Assembly (NCBI RefSeq): GCF_002879865.1
Contig: NZ_PNXY01000001.1
Location: 434,001-498,000 of the forward strand
Origin: Paraburkholderia rhynchosiae
Lineage (GTDB): Bacteria > Pseudomonadota > Gammaproteobacteria > Burkholderiales > Burkholderiaceae
Reading direction: 5' to 3'
DNA: 64,000 nucleotides
Part shown: positions 1 through 7,346 of the stretch, piece after piece
How the letters are laid out: each line of letters opens with the position of its first letter
Position numbering within the stretch: the stretch's first letter is position 1
Notes under the pieces: model-generated
Seen by the model: only the letters and a program-made list of their open reading frames with translations
What the model was told of the DNA's origin: nothing
Database searches by the model: none
Position numbers and translations under genes: made by a program

Positions 1-244
1 GAACCAGATTCCGGTGTGCGCAGACATCGGGCATCAAATTGGTTCGGGCGACGAACGAATTGTCGGCGTGATGGTGGAATCGCACCTGGTGGCGGGCCGT
101 CAGGACTTGCAGGAAGGCTGCTCTCTGACGTACGGCCAGAGCATCACCGACGCGTGCATCGGCTGGGAGGAAAGCGTTGCCGTGCTGGAAGGTCTCGCGG
201 AGGCGGTCAAGCAGCGGCGCGTGGCGCGCGGAAGCGGCAACTGA
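1..244 (+). CDS. aroG: 3-deoxy-7-phosphoheptulonate synthase (DAHP synthase), C-terminal end only
   Basis: The window opens inside this gene; the last 80 codons are present, in the frame that ends in TGA at 242-244. DAHP synthase joins phosphoenolpyruvate and erythrose 4-phosphate in the first step of the shikimate pathway, in the cytosol. The visible part carries the C-terminal signature of the AroG/F/H family: VMVESHLV, a stretch with LTYGQSITDACIGWE, and a closing charged helix. A strong intrinsic terminator begins about 40 bases after the stop, so aroG ends its transcription unit here. Feedback-binding residues lie outside the window, so which of Phe, Tyr or Trp inhibits it cannot be told. 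Confidence 0.9.
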   Translation, partial: NQIPVCADIGHQIGSGDERIVGVMVESHLVAGRQDLQEGCSLTYGQSITDACIGWEESVAVLEGLAEAVKQRRVARGSGN

Positions 245-286
245 TCGTCGTTCGCCTGCATCGTTGCGCGATGCAGTTTGCGCAAG

Positions 287-315
287 AAAAACCCGGCTCG
301 AGAGGCCGGGTTTTT
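287..315 (+). terminator. Rho-independent terminator of aroG
   Basis: Perfect 11-bp stem: AAAAACCCGGC, a 7-base loop, then GCCGGGTTTTT, so the T-run is part of the 3' arm. It sits 42 bases after the aroG stop codon and isolates aroG from the HTH gene that follows. Confidence 0.85.
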
Positions 316-430
316 CGTTTATTGGCCGAATGGATGAATGGTGCTCAACGGGCAGAAGTTGGCACCGCACGACAGGCTGATTGCCGAGACGCGGTATCGC
401 GCCATCGTTAATGATAGGAAACCTTAACAA

Positions 431-763
431 ATGACGATCGACACCAAAATTCGTCACGTGACAAAGCCCGGCGCGAACGTGTTCCTCGAACTGGGCTTTT
501 TCGCCGATGAGGCTAAGCGCCTGCACGCCGCGTCGCAAAAGCAGATCAACGACACGCGGTTGCTCAAAGAGCAGCTCATGACCGAACTATCCAGCTGGAT
601 CGAGCAGCATCACCTGAAACAGACGGAAGCCGCCGAAATTCTCATGGTCTCGCGCCCGCGCGTGTCGGACGTGGTCAACAAGAAAACCACCAGGTTCACC
701 ATCGACACGCTGGTCGAAATGCTGAGCCGGATCGGCAAGCCGGTCACGTTGGCGGTCGGATAG
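431..763 (+). CDS. Solitary HigA-like XRE-family HTH protein (110 aa)
   Basis: Small cytosolic DNA-binding protein. Residues about 52-100 form an XRE-type helix-turn-helix (KQTEAAEILMVSRPRVSDVV, with recognition helix around 75-85) followed by the NKKTTRFTIDTLVEMLSRIGK type of ending. An N-terminal FLELGFFADEAKRL segment is typical of the HTH_37 group, which includes antitoxins paired with HigB/RelE-like toxins. No toxin gene is seen on either side: only about 115 bases of non-coding DNA separate it from the aroG terminator, and hmp converges from the other side. It is therefore either a solo regulator or an orphan antitoxin. The ATG is preceded by TAGGAAACC, a modest ribosome-binding site. 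Family membership is confident; the targets are unknown. Confidence 0.75.
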   Translation: MTIDTKIRHVTKPGANVFLELGFFADEAKRLHAASQKQINDTRLLKEQLMTELSSWIEQHHLKQTEAAEILMVSRPRVSDVVNKKTTRFTIDTLVEMLSRIGKPVTLAVG

Positions 764-855
764 CACGTATATGGCTCGCGCGGGATGCGCCTCATTGCGC
801 CTCATTGCGCGGCTTGCCATGCATCGGCTGCTTTTCGACGGCTGCCGGACGACTG

Positions 856-2061
856 TTACTCAACCGCGCCCGAACCGAACACTTCAGTATGAATCCGCGC
901 TGCGTCCACGCCGAGCGCTGCGAGCGCATCACTCTGCGCGCGCATGAAAGGCACCGGTCCGCAAATGTAGTAGTCGGCGTCCGGCACGATGATCCGATCG
1001 GCGATTTTCGTCACGTCGAGGCGGCCCTCGAAATCGTAGTCGACACCTTGCCGGTCGCCCGTCTCGACCGCCTCGTAGGACACGGCGCGCGTTAAGTTGG
1101 AATGCGCCGCTACGGTCTCGTTGAGCCACTGCCGGAACGCATGCACGCGGCTGTTTCGGCATGCGTGCACGAAGGTGACGCTCCGCTCACTTCCGTCGGC
1201 GACTAAGGTTGAGAGCATGGAGGTCATCGGCGTTACGCCCACGCCACCGCTCATCAGCACGACCGGCGTGGTCTTCTTCCGATCGAGCGTGAAGTCGCCC
1301 ATCGGTGCACTCACATGCACGACCGCACCCTCTTCCACACCAGCGTGCAGCAGGTTCGACACATGGCCAGGCGCGGCATCTTCGCGACCGTCTTCGCGCT
1401 TCACAGAAATGCGCAGCCACTTGCCATGCGGCGCGTCCGACATGCTGTACTGACGCGGCTGATCGACGCCGAGTTTGTCGACAAAGCGCTTCACGCTCAC
1501 GTACTGACCGGGTTCGAAGTCGCACGCCGCCGAGCCGTCGGCGGGGGTCAGGTAGAAGGAAGTGATCTCGTCGCTCTCCACTTGCTTGCGCGCCACCTTG
1601 AACGGGCGGAAGCCGCTCCATGCCGCGCCCTCGTACAGTTTCGCCTCCGTGCCGACGAAGATATTGGCGAGCTGCCCATACGCGACTTCCCACGCGTCCA
1701 GCGTGGGCTGATCGACCGCGTCACCAAGCACGTCGACAATCGCACCCAGCAGATGGCGGCCGACAATCGGATAGTGCTCGGGCCGAATATTCAGGCTCGC
1801 GTGCTTATTGGCGATCCGTGAGACGGTCGGGCCGAGCGCGCCCAGATTGTCGATGTTGGCCGCGTATGCATACACGGCACGGGCGAGCGTTTCCGGCTGG
1901 TTGCCGCTCTGCTGATGCGTCTGGTTGAACAGATTCTTCAGCTCGGGATGGTGCGCGAACATGCGCTTGTAGAAATGCCGGGTGATCGTGGTGCCATGTT
2001 CGGCGAGCACGGGAACCGTGGCTTTGACGCGGGCAATCTGGTCGGCGGTAAGAGCGGTCAT
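856..2061 (-). CDS. hmp: Flavohemoprotein / nitric oxide dioxygenase Hmp
   Basis: 401-residue NO dioxygenase that converts NO and O2 to nitrate using NAD(P)H, in the cytosol. Order: globin (about 1-140), FAD-binding domain (about 150-255), NAD-binding domain (about 265-400). By alignment with E. coli Hmp (396 aa), Tyr31 and Gln55 are the distal-pocket residues, His87 in ANKH is the proximal haem ligand, and Tyr97 follows in RPEHY. The RQYSMSD flavin motif and the ICGPVPFM and EVFGSG motifs near the C terminus are intact. The start has a GGAGAAGT ribosome-binding site. A near-palindromic NsrR-type site lies 16 bases upstream, so NO-relieved repression is the likely control. The gene follows the cobalamin adenosyltransferase gene on the same strand across a 107-base gap. 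Confidence 0.96.
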   Translation of the reverse strand: MTALTADQIARVKATVPVLAEHGTTITRHFYKRMFAHHPELKNLFNQTHQQSGNQPETLARAVYAYAANIDNLGALGPTVSRIANKHASLNIRPEHYPIVGRHLLGAIVDVLGDAVDQPTLDAWEVAYGQLANIFVGTEAKLYEGAAWSGFRPFKVARKQVESDEITSFYLTPADGSAACDFEPGQYVSVKRFVDKLGVDQPRQYSMSDAPHGKWLRISVKREDGREDAAPGHVSNLLHAGVEEGAVVHVSAPMGDFTLDRKKTTPVVLMSGGVGVTPMTSMLSTLVADGSERSVTFVHACRNSRVHAFRQWLNETVAAHSNLTRAVSYEAVETGDRQGVDYDFEGRLDVTKIADRIIVPDADYYICGPVPFMRAQSDALAALGVDAARIHTEVFGSGAVE

Positions 2062-2076
2062 TCGTACTTCTCCTAA

Positions 2077-2099
2077 AAGATGTATTTACGATACCTCTT
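2077..2099. promoter_or_regulatory. Probable NsrR operator of hmp
   Basis: A 23-bp imperfect inverted repeat, AAGATGTATTT-A-CGATACCTCTT, in the 11-1-11 arrangement known for NsrR sites (AAGATGCATTT and its complement). The first arm differs from that consensus at one base, the second at about three. It lies 16-38 bases ahead of the hmp start codon and next to its ribosome-binding site. NsrR, an Fe-S NO sensor, commonly represses hmp in betaproteobacteria; no nsrR gene is in the window. Confidence 0.65.
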
Positions 2100-2168
2100 A
2101 AAGGCCGCAATTTCCCTCAGGCAGATTGTCGCACTCGCATTGCCGCTGGCCGGACAGCCGCCTCGCTC

Positions 2169-2723
2169 TCAGTTGTGGCCGCGGTCGTGCTGCCAGAGCA
2201 CGTCGGTGCCGCCGTCGGCGCGATTGAGCACGCGTGCAAGTACGAACAGCAGGTCTGACAGCCGGTTCACATACTGACGCGGCGCGGCGTTAATGGTCTC
2301 CTGCTCGCCAAGCGCAACAATCGCGCGTTCAGCGCGACGGCAAACCGTGCGGCACACGTGCGCGAGCGACGCTCCGCGCGAGCCGCCCGGCAAGATGAAC
2401 TCCTTCAGCGGCGGCAGCGCCGCGTTGTAGTCGGCGAGCCAGCCGTCGAGTTGGGCGAGATGACGGTCGGTGATCATCGTGTGGCCCGGAATGCAAAGCT
2501 CGCCGCCCAAGTCGAACAGGTCATGCTGGATTGCCACGAGCGCCGCTCGCACGTTCTCGGGCAGCGTTTCGCACAGGAGCACGCCGAGATTCGAGTTGAG
2601 TTCGTCGACGTCGCCGATTGCGGCAATGCGCGCACTGTCCTTGCGGACGCGGCCGCCGTCGCCGAGGCCGGTGGTGCCGTCGTCGCCCGTACGGGTGGCA
2701 ATCTTGCTCAAGCGGTTACCCAT
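2169..2723 (-). CDS. PduO-type ATP:cob(I)alamin adenosyltransferase
   Basis: Transfers the adenosyl group of ATP to cob(I)alamin to make adenosylcobalamin; cytosolic, usually a trimer. The 184-residue product has the N-terminal ATP-binding signature TRTGDDGTTGLGDGGR (residues 10-25) and the later RTVCRRAER and YVNRLSDLLFVLAR motifs of the PduO/MMAB family. The open frame extends to 2849, but the ATG at 2723 is preceded by GGGAGA at proper spacing and gives the usual N terminus MGNRLSKI. It faces the D-lactate dehydrogenase gene across 368 bases and lies upstream of hmp. Family symbols such as pduO or mmaB would apply; nothing nearby shows which cobalamin enzyme it serves. Confidence 0.92.
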   Translation of the reverse strand: MGNRLSKIATRTGDDGTTGLGDGGRVRKDSARIAAIGDVDELNSNLGVLLCETLPENVRAALVAIQHDLFDLGGELCIPGHTMITDRHLAQLDGWLADYNAALPPLKEFILPGGSRGASLAHVCRTVCRRAERAIVALGEQETINAAPRQYVNRLSDLLFVLARVLNRADGGTDVLWQHDRGHN

Positions 2724-3091
2724 GATGTCTCCCATGCATTCAATGTCGATGCTCGCGCCAATCGCGGGAATCACCGCGCCGGCAGCGCATCGAGCGTCGG
2801 TAGAGCGAAGGTTTATGGCACTGCGCAGGCCGGTAGGCAAGCGCCGCACCCCACCGCACCACCACCGCGTTAACCATATTGCGCGGATTGCTCAGCCGCC
2901 GCCATTATAGGAGCGATGGTCGGCAGAAGCCTCCCTGAACAAGGGAAGCGGCGCCAGGCCGGCAAGAAAACGATCGGAGTAAAATGAAACATCTGCTGAA
3001 AAATCGCTCGACCCATAATTATTAGCAGGCCCTTTTCATGGGACCGGAGTCAGTGCTGAAGCACTAACTCCGGTCGACACAGGAGACATGC
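2724..3091. other. Divergent intergenic region between the adenosyltransferase and FAD-oxidase genes
   Basis: 368 bases without a convincing gene. The left part should hold the reverse-strand promoter of the adenosyltransferase gene. The right part has an A/T-rich stretch (CATAATTATTAGC around 3013-3025) suited to the forward promoter, then the hairpin at 3042-3075 and the AGGAG ribosome-binding site at 3081-3085. I saw no riboswitch fold. Confidence 0.5.
3042..3075 (+). promoter_or_regulatory. Stable hairpin in the leader of the D-lactate dehydrogenase gene
   Basis: GACCGGAGT pairs with ACTCCGGTC (9 bp); then a single C-A mismatch; then AGTGC pairs with GCACT (5 bp) around a TGAA loop. It ends 5 bases before the AGGAG ribosome-binding site and 16 bases before the GTG start. 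No U-run follows, so it is not a standard terminator. It could be a leader structure affecting translation or mRNA stability, a protein-binding palindrome, or a copy of a dispersed repeat. Its function is unknown. Confidence 0.6.
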
Positions 3092-4507
3092 GTGAACCAC
3101 CCCGTTCCGCCGGCCCCGCTGCGCCGGCCGTTCCCCGCCGAGTTGTTGAGCACGCTCAAGGACAGCTTCGGCGAGCGCGTATCGGTCGCCGAAGCTGTGC
3201 GCGCCCATCATGGCCGCGACGAGTCGCCGTTCGATCCGCAACTGCCTGACGCCGTCGTCTTCGCGCGCAACACGGAAGACGTGCAAACCGCCGTCAAGCT
3301 TTGCGGCCAGTACAACGTGCCGATCATTCCGTATGGCAACGGCTCGTCGCTGGAAGGACATTTACTGGCCGTGCAGGGCGGCGTGTCGATCGATCTGTCG
3401 GAAATGAACCGAGTTCTGTCGATCAACGCGGAAGACCTGACCGTCACCGTCGAGCCCGGCATTTCGCGCAAGCAGTTGAACGAAGCGCTGCGCGACACGG
3501 GCCTTTTCTTCCCGATCGACCCGGGCGCGGACGCGAGCATCGGCGGCATGTCGGCCACGCGCGCGTCGGGTACGAACGCGGTGCGCTACGGCACGATGCG
3601 CGAGAACGTGCTCGGCCTGAGCGTGGTGCTGGCCGACGGCCGCGTCATCAAGACCGGCACGCGGGCGCGCAAGTCGTCCGCGGGTTACGACCTGACGCGT
3701 CTGTTCGTCGGGTCCGAAGGCACGCTCGGCGTGATCACGGAAATCACCGTGCGGCTTTATCCGCAGCCGGAAGCGGTGTCCGCCGCCGTGTGCGCATTCC
3801 CGTCGATGGGCGATGCGGTGCGCGCCGTCATCGAAACGATTCAGATCGGCGTGCCGATTGCGCGCGTGGAGTTCGTCGACGCGCTCGCGATCCGCTCGAT
3901 CAACCGGCATTCGAATCTGACGCTGCGCGAAGCGCCGACGCTGTTCTTCGAATTCCATGGCACCGAGGCCGGCGTGAAGGAACAGGCCGAGCTCGTACAG
4001 GAACTCGCCGCGCAGAACGCGGGAGAAGGTTTCGAATGGGCGACGCGGCCGGAAGACCGTAGCCGTCTGTGGAACGCCCGCCACAACGCCTATTTCGCGA
4101 TGCTGCAACTGAAGCCCGGCTGCCGCGCCGTCACGACGGACGTCTGCGTGCCGATCTCGCGGCTCGCGGAATGCGTCGTGGAAACGGAGCAGGACCTGAA
4201 GGCGTCGCCGCTGCCCTGCCCGATCGTCGGCCATGTCGGCGACGGCAATTTCCACGTCGCGATCCTCATCGATCCGGATAAGCCGGAGGAACTGGCCGAG
4301 GCGGAACGGTTGAACCATCGCATCGTGCAACGCGCGCTGCGCATGGACGGCACGTGCACGGGCGAGCATGGCGTCGGTCTGCACAAAATGGGCTTTCTGC
4401 TGGAAGAACACGGCGACGTCGCTGTCGCTACCATGCGCTCGATCAAGCACGCGCTCGATCCGCACAATCTGATGAACCCCGGCAAGATTTTTAGCTGGGC
4501 GGCTTGA
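3092..4507 (+). CDS. FAD-linked D-lactate dehydrogenase (cytochrome-type, LDHD/GlcD superfamily)
   Basis: 471-residue flavoprotein. An FAD-binding PCMH domain (about 50-225) contains YGNGSSLEGH (residues 81-90), DPGADASIGG and VGSEGTLG. A C-terminal FAD-oxidase domain carries the metal/substrate-site motifs GHVGDGNFH and GEHGVG. HGRDES near residue 40 and GTNAVRYGTMR match the eukaryotic-type D-lactate dehydrogenase LDHD better than GlcD. It probably oxidises D-lactate or a related D-2-hydroxyacid to the 2-oxo acid and passes electrons to the respiratory chain. The start is GTG with AGGAG six bases ahead; an overlapping ATG is out of frame. It sits immediately upstream of glcDEF, suggesting shared 2-hydroxyacid catabolism. 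Substrate is inferred from family resemblance only. Confidence 0.85.
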   Translation: MNHPVPPAPLRRPFPAELLSTLKDSFGERVSVAEAVRAHHGRDESPFDPQLPDAVVFARNTEDVQTAVKLCGQYNVPIIPYGNGSSLEGHLLAVQGGVSIDLSEMNRVLSINAEDLTVTVEPGISRKQLNEALRDTGLFFPIDPGADASIGGMSATRASGTNAVRYGTMRENVLGLSVVLADGRVIKTGTRARKSSAGYDLTRLFVGSEGTLGVITEITVRLYPQPEAVSAAVCAFPSMGDAVRAVIETIQIGVPIARVEFVDALAIRSINRHSNLTLREAPTLFFEFHGTEAGVKEQAELVQELAAQNAGEGFEWATRPEDRSRLWNARHNAYFAMLQLKPGCRAVTTDVCVPISRLAECVVETEQDLKASPLPCPIVGHVGDGNFHVAILIDPDKPEELAEAERLNHRIVQRALRMDGTCTGEHGVGLHKMGFLLEEHGDVAVATMRSIKHALDPHNLMNPGKIFSWAA

Positions 4508-4621
4508 GCGTCCGGAGCTCGCGCCCGGCCGCGACCGGGCGTGATCGAACCCCGCCCCGGCGACTGCGCGACCCAGGCGCCAGATCGCAGGATGGGTGAA
4601 AGGCACGAGGAGACAATTCAC

Positions 4622-6115
4622 ATGAACGCACCCGCCGAACTGACGGCCGAAGTTCTCGCCCAGCGCCAGCGCGAAGTCGTGCAGGCGCTAATGGCGGTAC
4701 TGCCGACCCACTGTTTGCTGTACCGCGAGGAAGATACCGTCGCGTACGACTGCGACGGGCTCGCCGCTTATCGTCGGCTACCGCTCGCCGTCGCGTTGCC
4801 GGAAACGGAATCGCAGGTGCAACGCATCGTGCAGATCTGCCATCGGCTGGATGTGCCGATTGTGCCGCGCGGCGCGGGCACCGGCCTGTCCGGCGGAGCG
4901 ATGCCGATTCGTCACGGCGTAGTGGTGTCGCTCGCGCGCTTCAGAAGGATCATCGAAGTCGACTCGTATGCGCGAACCGCCACCGTGCAGCCGGGCGTGC
5001 GGAATCTGTCGATCTCGGAAGCCGCCGCGCCATACGGTTTGTACTACGCGCCGGACCCCTCGTCGCAGATTGCCTGCACGATCGGCGGCAACGTGTCGGA
5101 AAATTCCGGCGGTGTGCATTGCCTCAAATACGGCCTCACTGTGCATAACGTGCTACGCGTTCGCGCGGTGACGATGGAAGGCGAGATCGTCGAGTTCGGC
5201 TCGCTCGGGCCCGACGCGCCCGGCCTCGACCTGCTCGCGGTGCTGATCGGCAGCGAAGGCATGTTCGCGATCGTCACCGAGGTCACCGTCAAGCTGATCC
5301 CGAAACCGCAAACGGCACAGGTCATCATGGCCAGTTTCGACGACGTCGTGAAAGGTGGCGACGCGGTCGCCGGCATTGTGGCTGCCGGCATCATTCCCGC
5401 CGGTCTCGAGATGATGGACAAACCGGCCACGCGTGCCGTCGAGGAATTCGTCCACGCGGGCTACGATCTCGACGCGGCGGCGATCCTGCTGTGCGAATCC
5501 GACGGCACGCCCGAGGAAGTCGCCGACGAAATCGTCCGCATGACCGCGGTGCTGCGCGAGCACGGCGCGACCCGCATCCAGATTTCGCGCACGGAAAACG
5601 AACGCCTGCGCTTCTGGTCCGGCCGCAAGAATGCGTTTCCCGCGGCGGGCCGCATTTCGCCGGATTATTACTGCATGGACGGCACCGTGCCGCGCCGCAG
5701 TATCGGGCCGCTCCTCTCGCGCATCGAAGGAATGGAGAAGAAATACGGCCTGCGTTGCATCAACGTTTTTCATGCCGGCGACGGCAACATGCATCCGCTG
5801 ATTCTCTTCAACGGCAATGACAAGGACGAATGGCACCGGGCAGAAGCGTTCGGCTCCGACATCCTCGAAGCGTGCGTCGAACTCGGCGGCACGGTGACGG
5901 GCGAGCATGGCGTCGGCATCGAAAAGATCAACTCGATGTGCGTGCAGTTCTCGCCCGAAGAGCGCGATACATTTCACGCCGTCAAACGCGCTTTCGATCC
6001 CCCCGGCCTGCTCAATCCTGACAAGGGCATTCCCACCCGAGCGCGCTGTGCCGAGTACGGCAAGATGCACGTTCGCGGCGGTTTGCTGCCGCATCCGGAG
6101 TTGCCGCGCTTCTGA
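4622..6115 (+). CDS. glcD: Glycolate oxidase FAD subunit GlcD
   Basis: Flavoprotein subunit of glycolate dehydrogenase, which oxidises glycolate to glyoxylate with GlcE and GlcF at the inner face of the cytoplasmic membrane. 497 residues, against 499 in E. coli. The PCMH FAD domain (about 55-235) has PRGAGTGLSGGAM, IGGNVSENSGG and IGSEGMFAIVTE. The C-terminal oxidase domain has HAGDGNMHP and GEHGVGIEK. The frame is open from 4541, but the ATG at 4622 follows a GAGGAG ribosome-binding site and gives the normal length. A GC-rich hairpin without a T-run (4522-4541) lies in the gap after the upstream flavoprotein gene. glcE starts 135 bases downstream. Confidence 0.95.
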   Translation: MNAPAELTAEVLAQRQREVVQALMAVLPTHCLLYREEDTVAYDCDGLAAYRRLPLAVALPETESQVQRIVQICHRLDVPIVPRGAGTGLSGGAMPIRHGVVVSLARFRRIIEVDSYARTATVQPGVRNLSISEAAAPYGLYYAPDPSSQIACTIGGNVSENSGGVHCLKYGLTVHNVLRVRAVTMEGEIVEFGSLGPDAPGLDLLAVLIGSEGMFAIVTEVTVKLIPKPQTAQVIMASFDDVVKGGDAVAGIVAAGIIPAGLEMMDKPATRAVEEFVHAGYDLDAAAILLCESDGTPEEVADEIVRMTAVLREHGATRIQISRTENERLRFWSGRKNAFPAAGRISPDYYCMDGTVPRRSIGPLLSRIEGMEKKYGLRCINVFHAGDGNMHPLILFNGNDKDEWHRAEAFGSDILEACVELGGTVTGEHGVGIEKINSMCVQFSPEERDTFHAVKRAFDPPGLLNPDKGIPTRARCAEYGKMHVRGGLLPHPELPRF

Positions 6116-6250
6116 ACGAGGCATTACGCATAGCCCGTCACGGCGGCGTTTCTCTTCATCCCACCCTGATTACCCGATGCGGGTCCGCTCCTGGTTGCCA
6201 GCGAGCCCCCGCCCGGTACAATCGATTGAAACACAACGAAGCAGGACACC

Positions 6251-7339
6251 ATGGAAGAGGACGACATCGTCGCCGTGTGGTCGGAACGCGTGCGTTCCGC
6301 CAGCGCCGGGGCACGCGCGTTGCGCATCCGTGGCGGCGGGACGAAAGACTGGTACGGTCAAACGCTGGAAGGCGAGATCCTCGACACGCGCGCTTATCGC
6401 GGCATCATCGCGTATGACCCGGCCGAGCTGGTAATCACCGCGCGCGCCGGCACGCCGCTGCTGGAAATCGAAGCCGCGCTCGCCGAACACAATCAGATGC
6501 TCGCCTTCGAGCCGCCGCACTTCGGGCCGCAAGCCACCTTCGGCGGCTGCGTCGCCGCGGGCATCGCCGGTCCGCGCCGCCCGTCGGCCGGCGCCGCGCG
6601 CGACTTCGTGCTGGGCGCGGTCATCATGAACGGCCACGGACAAACGCTACATTTCGGCGGCCAGGTGGTGAAAAACGTCGCCGGATACGACGTCTCGCGT
6701 TTGATGGCTGGCTCGCTCGGCACGCTAGGTCTGATCCTCGAACTGTCGGTCAAGGTGCTGCCGCAGCCGCAGGCCGAAGCCACGCTCAAGTTCGACATGA
6801 ACGGCACCGACGCGGTCCGCAAGCTCAACGAATGGGGCGGCCGGCCGCTGCCGATTACAGCGAGCGCATGGCGTCACGGCACGCTTGCCGTGCGTCTCGC
6901 GGGCGCGGAAACCGCGGTCAAATCGGCGCGTTCGTCGCTCGGCGGCGAAGTCGTCGACGCCGTCGAGGCCGAACGCTTCTGGGCGGGCCTGCGCGAGCAG
7001 ACCGACTCCTTCTTTGCCGCGATTCCGCCCAAATCCGCGCTGTGGCGGCTTGCGCTGCCGTCCATCACCGAGCCGTTGCAACTGCCCGGCGCGCAACTGA
7101 TGGAATGGGGCGGCGCGCAGCGGTGGTGGATCACGGACACCGACGCGCAAACTGTGCGCATCAGCGCGAAGCAAGCCGGCGGTCACGCGACGATCTTCCG
7201 CTCCGGCCTCGGCTACGACCGCGGCGCCGGCGTGTTCACACCGCTTCCCGCGCCGCTGATGAAAATCCATCGCGGTTTGAAAACCGCTTTCGACCCGGCC
7301 CGCATCTTCAATCGCGGCCGTCTCTACCCCGACTTCTGA
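6251..7339 (+). CDS. glcE: Glycolate oxidase subunit GlcE
   Basis: Second FAD-binding subunit of glycolate dehydrogenase, 362 residues (about 350 in E. coli). It has a shortened PCMH-type FAD domain, with RIRGGGTKDWYG near residue 30, FGGCVAAGIAGPRR around 100, and NVAGYDVSRLMAGSLGTLG around 145. The C-terminal oxidase domain is reduced and ends in AFDPARIFNRGRLYPDF. The gap to glcF is only 7 bases, so the two are translated from one message. Glycolate oxidation needs all three of glcD, glcE and glcF. Confidence 0.95.
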   Translation: MEEDDIVAVWSERVRSASAGARALRIRGGGTKDWYGQTLEGEILDTRAYRGIIAYDPAELVITARAGTPLLEIEAALAEHNQMLAFEPPHFGPQATFGGCVAAGIAGPRRPSAGAARDFVLGAVIMNGHGQTLHFGGQVVKNVAGYDVSRLMAGSLGTLGLILELSVKVLPQPQAEATLKFDMNGTDAVRKLNEWGGRPLPITASAWRHGTLAVRLAGAETAVKSARSSLGGEVVDAVEAERFWAGLREQTDSFFAAIPPKSALWRLALPSITEPLQLPGAQLMEWGGAQRWWITDTDAQTVRISAKQAGGHATIFRSGLGYDRGAGVFTPLPAPLMKIHRGLKTAFDPARIFNRGRLYPDF

Positions 7340-7346
7340 GCGCGCG

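Noticed and set aside
2724..3091. Cobalamin riboswitch ahead of the adenosyltransferase gene
   Set aside because: I could not find the conserved B12-box sequence or a matching fold on the reverse strand; the only strong structure is the forward hairpin at 3042-3075.
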